Source: Herpetosiphon aurantiacus DSM 785 (GTDB lineage: Bacteria; Chloroflexota; Chloroflexia; Chloroflexales; Herpetosiphonaceae). Taken from it: a DNA stretch of 64,000 nucleotides. The notes under the pieces were generated by a model. That model had not been told where the DNA came from. It made no database searches and saw only the letters and a list, made by a program, of their open reading frames with translations. Position numbers and translations under genes: made by a program. The stretch is taken from positions 6,091,199 through 6,155,198 of the forward strand of contig CP000875.1 of NCBI GenBank assembly GCA_000018565.1, read 5' to 3'. This document shows, in pieces, positions 42,753 through 51,853 of this stretch (positions are counted from its first letter, which is position 1; each line of letters opens with the position of its first letter).

Positions 42753-43721
42753 TCACAAGGTTTCTCCATTGAGCAATGATTCAATCAAGGCAATCAGTTG
42801 CTCATCGGAGTAGAAATCGATGCGGACATAGCCGCCATTGCCTTGGCGTTTAACTTCAACTTTTGTGCCAAGTTGACGGGTCAGTTGATCGACCGCTGCC
42901 GTATCGTCAACATTAGGCACGACTGGCTCGGCTGGGATGCTGTTGCGGGTTGGGGCGGCTGGCGTTGGTGCACCGTTGCGCCGCGATGCACGGGGAGCCG
43001 CGCCGCGTTGCTGAATGGCGATTCTGGCTTGCGCTGGGGTTTGGCTTTCGTGTTTAATCAACTGGGCCATTTTTTCGGCCTCGCGCACCGAAAGCCGAAA
43101 CTCTAGAATTTGCTCCATCGCCAAAATCTGGGTGCGCTCATCATCGATCGTGATTAACTGCTTGAGATGCCCCGCCGTGAGTTGCTGCTCCATCACTGCT
43201 TGTTGCAAGGGCGAGGGCAATTTGAGCAAACGCAGCGCATTGGTGATCGCAGGGCGGCTTTTGCCAACCCGCTCGGCAATGGCTTGATGGCTCAAGCTAA
43301 ACTCATCGTGTAACAATTGGTAGGCTTGAGCTTCTTCCAATGGGTTGAGATCGGCTCGCTGGATATTTTCAACCAAGGCCAATTCAAGCCGCTCTTGGGG
43401 CGTAACCTCTTTGATGATCACCGGAACTTCGCTTAACCCAGCTTGTTGAGCTGCCCGCCAGCGGCGTTCGCCAGCGATCAACTCATAGCCAGTCGCGGTG
43501 CGCGTCACCACCAAAGGTTGCAAAATTCCATGGGTCGCAATTGAAGCGCTCAATTCTTCGAGCGCTTCGGGGGTAAAAATTTGGCGCGGCTGATGCGGAT
43601 TCGCCTCGATTGATTCGATTGGCACGCTATGTAATGCGCCGACCATTGGCATTGATGTTGTAGGATCAGGGCGAATCAACGCACCTAAACCTTGGCCCAA
43701 ACCACGTTTTTTGGGGTTCAT
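42753..43721 (-). CDS. parB: Chromosome-partitioning protein ParB
   Basis: 322 residues. N-terminal basic tail RGLGQGLGAL. The ParB/Srx CTPase domain ~30-125 has PRQIF, GILQPLVV and the box GYELIAGERRWRAAQ. A helix-turn-helix (~140-200, SHQAIAERVGKSRPAITNALRLL) and a Pro/Ala linker follow, then a C-terminal dimerisation domain (VRIDFYSDEQLIALIESLL). It loads at parS sites and guides the chromosome origin. Its ATG overlaps the parA stop by 4 bp (ATGA). I saw no parS-like TGTTNCACGTGAAACA in the window. Confidence 0.96.
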   Translation of the reverse strand: MNPKKRGLGQGLGALIRPDPTTSMPMVGALHSVPIESIEANPHQPRQIFTPEALEELSASIATHGILQPLVVTRTATGYELIAGERRWRAAQQAGLSEVPVIIKEVTPQERLELALVENIQRADLNPLEEAQAYQLLHDEFSLSHQAIAERVGKSRPAITNALRLLKLPSPLQQAVMEQQLTAGHLKQLITIDDERTQILAMEQILEFRLSVREAEKMAQLIKHESQTPAQARIAIQQRGAAPRASRRNGAPTPAAPTRNSIPAEPVVPNVDDTAAVDQLTRQLGTKVEVKRQGNGGYVRIDFYSDEQLIALIESLLNGETL

Positions 43722-44491
43722 GCCGCCTCCAGCCTGCGACTTAGTTCATCGACCAGCATGGCATAGGCCATCGCGCCCTTACTCGCTGGATCATACTCGC
43801 GAATCGTTTGGCCATGGCTGGGGGCTTCACTCAGGCGAATCGAGCGGGGAACTAAGGTATTGAAAATTCGTTGTGGAAAATATTGGCGCACTTCGGAAAC
43901 GACCTGCTGGGCCAAATTGGTTCGACCATCGTACATTGTCATCACGACCCCTAAAATAGTCAACGCGGGGTTAAGCGATGTGCGCACCAGATCGATCGTA
44001 TTTTTGAGTTGAGCCAAGCCTTCCAAGGCCAAATATTCGCATTGCAATGGGATAATGACCCCATGAGCGGCACATAAGGCGTTCAGGGTGAGCAAGCCCA
44101 ACGACGGTGGGCAATCGATCATAATCGTATCGAAGGTGCTGGCGATCGGAGCCAAGGCATCACGGAGACGGTGCTCGCGCCGATGCTCATCAACTAATTC
44201 AACTTCGGCTCCGGCTAGCTCAACAGTTGCTGGCAGCAGTTGCAATTGCTCACGCCCAGTTGCGGTTAACACAATTTCAGTCGGTGCGTTACCTAAAAGC
44301 ACATCATACACCGTGGCTTTGAGTGCTTTTTTGTTAATGCCCAAACTAGTAGTGGCGTTGCCCTGCGGATCAAGATCAATCACCAATACCCGTTGGCCGC
44401 GGGCAACAAGCTCCGCAGCAATATTAACGGTCGAAGTGGTTTTGCCAACGCCGCCTTTTTGATTTGCTACTGCAATAATTCGTGGTTTCAT
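43718..44491 (-). CDS. parA: Chromosome-partitioning ATPase ParA (Soj)
   Basis: 257 residues, the usual length of chromosomal Soj proteins without an N-terminal DNA-binding extension. Deviant Walker A KGGVGKTT at ~11-18; Walker A' region IMIDCPPSLGLLTLNAL; Walker B/C VLVIDLDPQGNATTSLG. It cooperates with ParB to move the origin region. parB overlaps its stop codon. Monocistronic start upstream: the 305-bp gap to the divergent lamin-tail gene holds its promoter, but I could not fix a convincing -35/-10. Confidence 0.96.
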   Translation of the reverse strand: MKPRIIAVANQKGGVGKTTSTVNIAAELVARGQRVLVIDLDPQGNATTSLGINKKALKATVYDVLLGNAPTEIVLTATGREQLQLLPATVELAGAEVELVDEHRREHRLRDALAPIASTFDTIMIDCPPSLGLLTLNALCAAHGVIIPLQCEYLALEGLAQLKNTIDLVRTSLNPALTILGVVMTMYDGRTNLAQQVVSEVRQYFPQRIFNTLVPRSIRLSEAPSHGQTIREYDPASKGAMAYAMLVDELSRRLEAA

Positions 44492-44796
44492 ACACTTATT
44501 TCACAACATACTATCTCGCGCCGAATTGTACCATACCATCGTCGTTTGGTCTTGTCTATCACTAGAGTATTTTGGGGGAAATTGGGGTTAATTCCAATCC
44601 AGCACTCGTTAGTGCTACGATTTGGCTTAGCAATGGCTAGGCTCCTCCCAATACCCCACATCGACACCTAGCTTGAAAATCGCCAACCAATCCGAAACTT
44701 ACACCAAAATTGCTTACTTGAGCATGCCAGAAAACGTTCGCTTGTGTATCTAAATAGGGCAATCTTGGCTATTGGTGCTCCAATTGCGAGGTGGCT
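44492..44796. other. Divergent intergenic region between parA and the lamin-tail gene
   Basis: About 305 bases. A TACAAT-type -10 on the minus strand (near 44528-44533) may serve parA. No gene, RNA or parS palindrome seen. Confidence 0.4.
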
Positions 44797-47700
44797 ATGC
44801 AGCGATTTATGTGGCGCTTGATCTTGCTTGGTTGGCTCTGGCCACAACCAAGCTTGGCCCAAACCGGCCCAACTCAGGTGGTGCTCAACGAGTTCTTGGC
44901 GATTCCAAGCAGCGGCAGCGAATTTGTCGAGTTGTACAATCCAACCCAAAGCACCATCGATTTAAGTGGTTGGGCGGTTGATGATATCGAAGGTGGCAGC
45001 AGCCCTAAAATCTTGCCAACCCCCACCCTGCTTGCCCCAAACGCTTGGTTAGTTGTGTCGTTGAGCAATGTGTTGAATAACAGCGGTGATCAGGTGCGTT
45101 TGCTCAATCCTACAGGCCAGATTATCGATCACTACAGCTATACCAGTGTTAGTGCTGGCCTATCGTGGAGCCGCATACCCGATGGCATTGGCTCATGGCA
45201 AGCAGCAACTACGCCAACTCCAGGCAGCGCGAATAGCCAAATCACGCCAACCATAATCCCCACCAACACGGCTACAACCGCTCCATCTAGCACCAGCACA
45301 GTGATAATTCAACCCAGCAATACGTCATCACCCCAACCCAGCCCAACAAATTTACCAACCTCAATTCCAGTACCAACCCAAACCCCAACGGCCACACCAA
45401 ATCCAACACATATTCGGATTAACGAATTAATGGCAGCGCCAAGCAGTGGCAAAGAATGGGTCGAGCTATATAATGCTGGCGATCAGGCGATCGATTTGCA
45501 TGGCTGGCAGTTGGATGATGCCGCTGCTGGAGCTAACCCAATCCTGCTTGAAGCAATTATTCAGCCCGCAAGTTGGCTGGTCATTTCAATGACCAATGTT
45601 TACAACAATAGTGCTGATGAGGTGCGTTTGTTTGATCCAACCGGGCAACTAATCGATGCTTTTAGCTATAGCACAACCATCAGCAATCGTACTTGGGCCA
45701 GAATCCCCGATGGCACAGGAGCTTGGGCGGCCAATCGAGCATCAAGTTTGGGTCAAAGCAATCCGGTGGATCTGCCAATTGTTCCAACTCAAGCACAGAT
45801 TGTAATCAATGAAGTAATGAGCCAACCCTTAACTGGCACCGACTGGATTGAACTCTACAATCTCGGCCCAGAGCCGCTTGATCTGCAAGGCTGGAAAATT
45901 GACGATCAACTTGAGGGTGGCGGCACAGCCCAAACCATCCAACATTCAACGATCATTAGCCCCAATTCATTCTTGGTTATTCCAGTTGGTACGCTGTTGA
46001 ATGCTGAATTGGATAGTGTACATTTGATTACCACTCAAGGCATTATCACTGATAGCCTTGAGTACACCAGCAGTCTGAGCGGACGTAGTTGGAGTCGTTT
46101 ACCCGATGGGTTTGGCCCATGGCAAGCAGCTTCACGCGCCACCCCAGCCAGCAGCAATCGCCAAAATCCCAGCCTTGAGCCAAATCAACTCCTGATCAAT
46201 GAGGTCTTGGCATGGCCAAGCACTGGCGAGGAATTTGTCGAATTATATAATGCTGGCAGTAATACGATCGATTTGAGTGGTTGGTGGCTTGATGATCAGG
46301 TTAATGCTGGCGGAACGCCAATGCGGATCGCCGACGACACCTTGATCGAGCCACGCAGTTGGCACACCATTTACAGCAGCAATTTGTTAAATGATAACGG
46401 CGACATAGTGCGTTTGCTCGATTATCGCTTGCAAGAATATGCAGTTTGGAGTTATAGCTCAGCTTTACTAGGTTTGTCGGCGGGGCGTTGGCCTGATGGC
46501 GGCCTGAATTGGCACAATGGCATGCGAGCCAGCCCTAATTATCGCAATCGTGAGTTGGCAGCAATTCCCACAGGCCTTGTGATCAACGAAATCTCGCCGC
46601 TTGGCAATGAATGGCTCGAACTGTATTCAACGAATGCTCAAACGCTTGATTTGAGTAGCTGGAGCGTCAGCGATAGTTCGGGCACAAGCATCAGAATTGC
46701 TGCCAATACCCGCATCAGTCAAGGCCAGTTTTTAACGATAACGCTGAGTAGTTTGCTCAACGATAGTGGTGATAGCGTCGAACTAGCCATGGCTGATGGT
46801 CGGGTCGTTGATCAATTAAGTTATACCAAGCCGCTCGCAAACACCACTTGGAGCCGCATTCCCGATGCTGGGAGTTGGCAGAATAATGCTCCAGCCACGC
46901 CCAACCAGCCCAATCGTGCGTCGCAACCAACCGCCATCCCAGCCACCAAAACGCCCAAACCAACGAGTACAGCAAAACCAACCAGCACGCCCAAAGCCAG
47001 CGCCAAACCAAAGATTGCCAAGCCCAAGGCCACGGTACAGCCAACCATCGCCTTGCAAGCGAACTATCCATCGCTACAAATTAACGAAATTGTGCCAGCA
47101 CCACAGGCCATCGATTGGAACGCCGATGGCGAAAACAATAGCAGTGATGAATGGATTGAACTGTATAATCCAAATAGTTTTCAGATTGATTTAACTGGTT
47201 GGCAGTTGGATGATACGGCTGATGCAGGCTCGCGATCATGGCGCTTCCCCACTGGAATGCGCATCGCCGCCCAAGGCTATCTGGTAATTTTTGCCAACCA
47301 AAGCAAACTAAGCCTCGCCAATACTGGCGAAGAGGTGCGTTTGCTTCAACCAAATGGAGTGGTGATCGATCGGGTTAGCTATGCCAAATTGGCTTATGAT
47401 CAAAGTTGGGGTCGGCATCCAAGCAACCAACAATGGCAATTTTTTGAACAACCTAGCCCACAGCAAGCCAATAATTCGGTGCAGCCCAAACCAACCAAAA
47501 CCTTCAGTCTGCGCGAGGCTCAGCAAGCGCCAATCGATAGCCACGTTGTGGTTGAAGGCGTGGTCAGTGCTGAACTCAATTTGTTTCGGCAACGGGCGTT
47601 TTATTTACAAGATGCTAGCGCTGGCATCTTAGTATTTATCAGCAATAACGTCGCCTTGCCTCAACTACGCCAAGACATGCACCTGCGAATTCAGGCCAAA

Positions 47701-48486
47701 GTTGGCAGCTATCATCAAGAGCCACAGCTGATTGTGACTGCTGCCGATGATCTCAACATTATTAAAAATCAAGCTAATTTAGTCATTCATAGCCCGCAGA
47801 AGCTAGAACAAGCCACGCTTGGACAGTTAGTCAAACTAAACTTGCGCTACAAACAACGCAACGCTGATAATTTATTGGTCGAGTTTGGATCTCAGACATT
47901 GCAAGTGCGCTTGGCTCAAGGTCAAAGTTTGCCTCAATTGCCAACATCAACCCTATTGAATGCCACAGGAATTATTAGTCGCTATGATGATGTTTGGCGG
48001 TTGCAGGTGCGCCAAGTCGCCGATTTGGGCTTGCCGCAACGGTTGCCAGCGACCAGCCAACCAAACTTGCCAACGTTCTGGCCTTGGCTGCTTGGTTTGC
48101 TTGGGCTTGGTTGGCTGATTCGGTATTATGGCGTTACTGGCGGGCTATTTCCCAAACGAGGTGTTTTAATTCAGGCAAAATCAACGATTGCATGGCCAAA
48201 CGCACCGCTCCCGACGAGCCAGGCATACAAAAAACCAAGGTTCGGCCAGCGATGCCCGCGATCGCGCGTGAAAGCATGGCTCCTGCGCCAATTTCGTTGT
48301 AGGAAAGCATGCGAAAAATTTCGCCAAACCCAGGCAATTTTTTATCAAGCAACGGGGCAATCGCCTCAATTGTGGCATCACGGCGGGCAATCCCAGTGCC
48401 ACCATTGGTTAAAACCGCGTCGCAATCGCTCCGCGCAATGCACTGTTGCACAAACTCCGCAACTTGATCTGGTTCATCGGGAATAA
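44797..48486 (+). CDS. Secreted lamin-tail-domain repeat protein with OB-like domain
   Basis: About 1229 residues. Signal peptide ~1-21 ending LAQ. Six lamin-tail domains start near residues 25, 205, 334, 463, 593 and 759, each with the pattern INE...W(I/V)ELYN...DLSGW..DD. Pro/Thr- and Lys/Pro-rich linkers lie between them. An OB-like domain spans ~900-1080 (VVVEGVVSAELNLF, RQRAFYLQDASAGILVF), followed by a membrane helix at ~1094-1112 (WPWLLGLLGLGWLI). The final ~115 residues are antisense to moaB and low in resemblance to any domain, so the true 3' end may be lost by a frameshift. Surface or matrix role inferred. The ATG at 44797 has GAGG 5 nt upstream. Confidence 0.82.
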   Translation: MQRFMWRLILLGWLWPQPSLAQTGPTQVVLNEFLAIPSSGSEFVELYNPTQSTIDLSGWAVDDIEGGSSPKILPTPTLLAPNAWLVVSLSNVLNNSGDQVRLLNPTGQIIDHYSYTSVSAGLSWSRIPDGIGSWQAATTPTPGSANSQITPTIIPTNTATTAPSSTSTVIIQPSNTSSPQPSPTNLPTSIPVPTQTPTATPNPTHIRINELMAAPSSGKEWVELYNAGDQAIDLHGWQLDDAAAGANPILLEAIIQPASWLVISMTNVYNNSADEVRLFDPTGQLIDAFSYSTTISNRTWARIPDGTGAWAANRASSLGQSNPVDLPIVPTQAQIVINEVMSQPLTGTDWIELYNLGPEPLDLQGWKIDDQLEGGGTAQTIQHSTIISPNSFLVIPVGTLLNAELDSVHLITTQGIITDSLEYTSSLSGRSWSRLPDGFGPWQAASRATPASSNRQNPSLEPNQLLINEVLAWPSTGEEFVELYNAGSNTIDLSGWWLDDQVNAGGTPMRIADDTLIEPRSWHTIYSSNLLNDNGDIVRLLDYRLQEYAVWSYSSALLGLSAGRWPDGGLNWHNGMRASPNYRNRELAAIPTGLVINEISPLGNEWLELYSTNAQTLDLSSWSVSDSSGTSIRIAANTRISQGQFLTITLSSLLNDSGDSVELAMADGRVVDQLSYTKPLANTTWSRIPDAGSWQNNAPATPNQPNRASQPTAIPATKTPKPTSTAKPTSTPKASAKPKIAKPKATVQPTIALQANYPSLQINEIVPAPQAIDWNADGENNSSDEWIELYNPNSFQIDLTGWQLDDTADAGSRSWRFPTGMRIAAQGYLVIFANQSKLSLANTGEEVRLLQPNGVVIDRVSYAKLAYDQSWGRHPSNQQWQFFEQPSPQQANNSVQPKPTKTFSLREAQQAPIDSHVVVEGVVSAELNLFRQRAFYLQDASAGILVFISNNVALPQLRQDMHLRIQAKVGSYHQEPQLIVTAADDLNIIKNQANLVIHSPQKLEQATLGQLVKLNLRYKQRNADNLLVEFGSQTLQVRLAQGQSLPQLPTSTLLNATGIISRYDDVWRLQVRQVADLGLPQRLPATSQPNLPTFWPWLLGLLGLGWLIRYYGVTGGLFPKRGVLIQAKSTIAWPNAPLPTSQAYKKPRFGQRCPRSRVKAWLLRQFRCRKACEKFRQTQAIFYQATGQSPQLWHHGGQSQCHHWLKPRRNRSAQCTVAQTPQLDLVHRE

Positions 48487-48649
48487 TTCGATATTCGACC
48501 ACTTGAAAACCTGCGGCAGTTAATAATTCCTGGGTCAACGCCCCACTCTTATCGGTTTCGCTGGTTCGCGTATCGCTAATGGTAATAATTGCGCAGCGCA
48601 CTGGTGCTTGATGTTGTGCCGCTGCCTCAGCATGATCATTGTAGCCCAT
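48134..48649 (-). CDS. moaB: MogA/MoaB-family molybdenum cofactor protein
   Basis: 171 residues. Typical fold: CAIITISDTRTSETDKSG at the start, DAVLTNGGTGIARRDATIEA (GGTG molybdopterin-binding loop), FGEIFRMLSYNEIGAGAMLSRA and FCMPGSSGAVRLAM. It adenylylates or binds molybdopterin in cofactor synthesis. The ATG at 48649 (MGYNDHAE) is favoured by AAGGAGG 4 nt upstream over a start 15 codons earlier. The last 353 bp overlap the convergent lamin-tail reading frame. Confidence 0.92.
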   Translation of the reverse strand: MGYNDHAEAAAQHQAPVRCAIITISDTRTSETDKSGALTQELLTAAGFQVVEYRIIPDEPDQVAEFVQQCIARSDCDAVLTNGGTGIARRDATIEAIAPLLDKKLPGFGEIFRMLSYNEIGAGAMLSRAIAGIAGRTLVFCMPGSSGAVRLAMQSLILPELKHLVWEIARQ

Positions 48650-48750
48650 ACGACCTCCTTCATTAAATCGGGCATTCTGCCTATCGTAGCGCATTTGCTC
48701 AAAGCTGGCTATAGGGTGATAATCAAGCCAAGTATGTCCAAGGAGTCGTC

Positions 48751-49839
48751 ATGGATCAGATAGGTCGTCGAACAGTAACCAGTTTATCAGTAGGCTTGGT
48801 AGCGATCATAATTTTGTTGGTCACGATTGGTCAACAACCCAGTGCAGGCCAAGTTGCTAACAATACGCCAAATCAAGCTCAAGCCCAAGTTAGTGGTATT
48901 TTATTTTTGCGCAATCCCGCTCAGCAAGCTGAATTGTGGCGCTCGGATGCCAATGGTCAAGGGCAGCAATTACTTGTACCGCAAGTTAGCGATTATAGCC
49001 TTAGCCCCGATGGGCGCAAAGTTGCCTATGCAACTCAAGCCGAAGCCCAACCAAGCCGGATCGAAATGTTTGATCTGACCCAAAATCAGGTGATTACGAG
49101 CACAGGTTCGGCTGATTGGACTGGTTACACGCCGAATTGGTCGCCTGCTGATGGCGTGATTGTCTATGAACGACGCACAATTAGCACTGGCGGAGTTGGT
49201 TCGCCCAAACTTTGGTTGATGCAGCCCGATGGAACACAAGTTAGTCCGGTGGTTAAAGGCGGCGATGTGGTTACCTTTGGTGCACATTGGTCGAATACTG
49301 GACGCTTGTTAGGCTTTACCGATCCATTGCGCAATGAATTGGTTTTATTTGATTTTAGCGATGTGTTGCGGCGGATTCCATTTAGCGGCGATTTTGATTG
49401 GTCACCCGATGATCAGCGTTTAGTAATTAGTGTGTTGCGGGAGTCGCAAGCAGGTTTTCGCAACGAATTAATCCTATTTGATCTGATGACCGAGCAACAA
49501 ACACCCTTGACTAGCCAAACCGACACTGATGATTTCACGCCCGTTTGGTCGCCTGATGGCACAAAAATCGCCTTTGTGCGCCGCACCCGTGAAGTGCCTC
49601 GCGGCGAAATTTGGGTGGTTAATGCTGATGGCAGCGAGCCACGGGCAATTACGGCGGGCGGCGGCTACGATAACGTTGATCCGCAATGGACTCCCGATAG
49701 CCAACAATTGCTCTGGACGCGCTTGACCGTGGGTTCGGCAAACGTACCCTCGGCAATCTGGACGGTTAATTTGGCTGAAAATTCAGAGCCACGGGTGTTG
49801 ATCGAAAATGCCACCCAAGCTCGTTGGATCGTTGAGTAG
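48751..49839 (+). CDS. Membrane-anchored TolB-like beta-propeller protein
   Basis: 362 residues. N-terminal anchor or signal (~10-27, LSVGLVAIIILLVTIG), then WD40-like/PD40 propeller blades: YSLSPDGRKVAYAT, YTPNWSPADGVIVYE, FDWSPDDQRLVIS, FTPVWSPDGTKIAFVRR, VDPQWTPDSQQLLW. It acts outside the cytoplasmic membrane; ligand unknown. AAGGAG lies 5 nt before the ATG. The hydrolase gene begins one base after its stop, so the two are co-expressed. Confidence 0.87.
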   Translation: MDQIGRRTVTSLSVGLVAIIILLVTIGQQPSAGQVANNTPNQAQAQVSGILFLRNPAQQAELWRSDANGQGQQLLVPQVSDYSLSPDGRKVAYATQAEAQPSRIEMFDLTQNQVITSTGSADWTGYTPNWSPADGVIVYERRTISTGGVGSPKLWLMQPDGTQVSPVVKGGDVVTFGAHWSNTGRLLGFTDPLRNELVLFDFSDVLRRIPFSGDFDWSPDDQRLVISVLRESQAGFRNELILFDLMTEQQTPLTSQTDTDDFTPVWSPDGTKIAFVRRTREVPRGEIWVVNADGSEPRAITAGGGYDNVDPQWTPDSQQLLWTRLTVGSANVPSAIWTVNLAENSEPRVLIENATQARWIVE

Positions 49840-49840
49840 G

Positions 49841-50470
49841 ATGATGCAAACAACAATTCATTTTCTTTCTGCCGATGGCAGCACGTTACTTGAGGGCAAA
49901 TGGCTAGCGCTCAGCCAAGCGCCACAATTGGTTGCCGTGTTGGCCCATCATTTTCCACCAATGTCGAATATGGATCAGCGGGCGATTTTCGCAACCTTCA
50001 AGGTGTTGCGCGATCGTGGTTGGGGGGTTTTGCGCTACAACTCGCGTGGAGTTGGCCAAAGCCAAGGCGAATTTAGCGGTGGCCCAGGCGAAGATCTCGA
50101 TTTGCAGGCAGCGTTGGCCGAAGCGCGTCAACGTGCACCGCAAGCTCAAATCTGCTTAATTGGCTGGTCGTTTGGGGCACAATTGGTACTACGGGTGATG
50201 GCCAGCGACCCAACGATTCGCGCAACCGTGGCAGTTACGCCCAACCCAGTTGGTTTGCAGGAGAGTGCCCAAGGCCAGCATGGACCGTTATTAGCAATTG
50301 TGGCTGAGCGCGATCAATTTTTCGATTTGATTGAAACGCGCACGGCCTTTGAACAAGCGACTGAGCCAAAAACCTGGCATTTGCTCAAATGGGCCGATCA
50401 TTATTATCTAACTCGTGAAGATGAAGTTGCGCAATTCACGGTCGATTGGCTTGAACAAGCGGTTAAATAA
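49841..50470 (+). CDS. Alpha/beta-hydrolase of the YihE/small-serine type
   Basis: 209 residues, cytoplasmic. Nucleophile elbow LIGWSFGAQL (G-x-S-x-G), conserved LAHHFPPMSNMDQRAIF and YNSRGVGQSQGEFSGG, acid VAERDQFFD, His in WADHYYL. The set is typical of the CPBP/'alpha/beta hydrolase superfamily' group with the RGVG-S-G motif. Substrate unknown. The first of two adjacent ATGs directly follows the previous stop (TAG-G-ATG), so translation is coupled. It ends at a strong shared hairpin. Confidence 0.85.
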   Translation: MMQTTIHFLSADGSTLLEGKWLALSQAPQLVAVLAHHFPPMSNMDQRAIFATFKVLRDRGWGVLRYNSRGVGQSQGEFSGGPGEDLDLQAALAEARQRAPQAQICLIGWSFGAQLVLRVMASDPTIRATVAVTPNPVGLQESAQGQHGPLLAIVAERDQFFDLIETRTAFEQATEPKTWHLLKWADHYYLTREDEVAQFTVDWLEQAVK

Positions 50471-50472
50471 CA

Positions 50473-50500
50473 ACACGGAGCAGTAAATCCTGCTCCGTGT
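50473..50500. terminator. Bidirectional terminator
   Basis: ACACGGAGCAG-loop-CTGCTCCGTGT, perfect 11-bp stem between the hydrolase gene (ends 50470) and the convergent membrane-protein gene (ends 50512). Confidence 0.8.
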
Positions 50501-50511
50501 ATTCAACAAAG

Positions 50512-51591
50512 CTAAACTAGGGTGCGCCAGCGCTCCACATATGGGCTGCGCTCGATCCAGAGTGCGCCCACCCAAATTGTGCATAATAGAATGATGGCAA
50601 CGGGAATCGTATAGGCTGGAACCACCGGCATAAGGGTGATTTGATCGCTAATCCAAGCCCCAGCATAGAACATAAATAACGTTCCAAATGCGGCAACGAA
50701 GGGATTAATTCGATAGGTAATGCCAATATCGATCGCCAAAGCCGTACCAATAAAGAAGATTGGTACAAACGATGGTGGAAACTCCATACCACGCAAAATG
50801 TAGAACGAGACAACCCGATAGAGCAAATAACTGCCTGCTACCAGAGTTGCTGTCCAACGCCCACGCATGATCAGGCGAGCAGCCACCAGCACCAGAACCA
50901 AGGAGGTGATCAACCACAGTGGGTACAGCCAATCGGGCACAGGAATTGCAAAACGCTCAGGGTTGGCTCCAGCTTCAAGCAACAATTCAGCATCAGCATA
51001 GGGCTTGCCGATCCGCATCGCTTCAATTGCCGTTACCCCATACTCTTGCTGGCCTAAGGGGAACAGGAAATCTTCGAGCAAAAAGGCCCAAAAGCCAATC
51101 CCGAAGACTGTCTTGATGGGGCTTTCTGGGGTGAGTAGCAACCAGCCACGCAACACGCCCAACAACATCACCGCCGTACCAAGATAGAGCAAGGCATGGG
51201 TTGGGCTCCAACTCGTAATGTCGAGGCCAAACAAACGGTGGTTGATCAAATCCAAGGGAATTGCAATTAGAAAGATCGAAATCCCCGCCTGCATCAAACG
51301 CAAGGTCAGCCGATCAACTCCATAACCCGTCCACGTATGAAACATCACCAACATAATCACGATAATCGTGCCAACCGTGTTAATCATATGCGGTGGGGCG
51401 AGATCATCGCGCAAAAAGCGGAAGTGCCAAGCCACATCCCAGCCCGAACCCATCAATTTGAGCACAAATGCAAACAACCAAATGCCATAAATGGTGTGCA
51501 GCGCCCGCGTATTTGTCGGGCGTAGTGGTTGCCCTGGTGAACTGTAGGTTTGCCAAAGCGGCTTCACATAGCGGTCAAGATACTGGCGCAT
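50512..51591 (-). CDS. Multi-pass membrane protein, unrecognised
   Basis: 359 residues with about nine hydrophobic helices. The first is preceded by a conserved-looking GSGWDVAWHFRFLRDDLAPP loop and there is SPTHALLYLG in a middle helix; His and Asp in such positions can bind metal or cofactors, but no family was recognised. A basic, soluble N-terminal ~30 residues faces the cytoplasm. Monocistronic, with the start ATG about 260 bp from the divergent dps gene. GGGTCC-type purines upstream give only modest start support. Confidence 0.6.
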   Translation of the reverse strand: MRQYLDRYVKPLWQTYSSPGQPLRPTNTRALHTIYGIWLFAFVLKLMGSGWDVAWHFRFLRDDLAPPHMINTVGTIIVIMLVMFHTWTGYGVDRLTLRLMQAGISIFLIAIPLDLINHRLFGLDITSWSPTHALLYLGTAVMLLGVLRGWLLLTPESPIKTVFGIGFWAFLLEDFLFPLGQQEYGVTAIEAMRIGKPYADAELLLEAGANPERFAIPVPDWLYPLWLITSLVLVLVAARLIMRGRWTATLVAGSYLLYRVVSFYILRGMEFPPSFVPIFFIGTALAIDIGITYRINPFVAAFGTLFMFYAGAWISDQITLMPVVPAYTIPVAIILLCTIWVGALWIERSPYVERWRTLV

Positions 51592-51766
51592 ACGTGGACC
51601 CTTTCTGAATTAAAACGTGTTGAGATTCTCTCTGCATCGACGTTTACAGCGGTGCGGTTGTTGCAGATACAACAACCTTAAAAGACGTTAATCAAGGTGT
51701 AAGCATTGATGAGCTTATTCTAGGGATTGATTAAAGGCTTGTCAATCCCTTGCAACGCAAGGTGTC

Positions 51767-51781
51767 ATGAATCGGATTCAT
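51767..51781 (+). promoter_or_regulatory. dps: 7-1-7 palindrome upstream of dps, FUR-family-like
   Basis: ATGAATC-G-GATTCAT is a perfect 15-bp 7-1-7 inverted repeat, the geometry used by Fur/PerR/Zur regulators. It lies 73 bp before the dps ATG. The sequence does not match a known Fur or PerR box closely, so the regulator is unnamed. Confidence 0.5.
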
Positions 51782-51853
51782 AATCATGATCTTGTGGCAC
51801 GCCATCTGCAATGTGCTTGGGAGAAAATCGTTGTGTGAAGGAGCTAAATCACC

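Noticed and set aside
42753-44796. parS site near parAB
   Set aside because: No TGTTNCACGTGAAACA-like palindrome seen in or around the genes.
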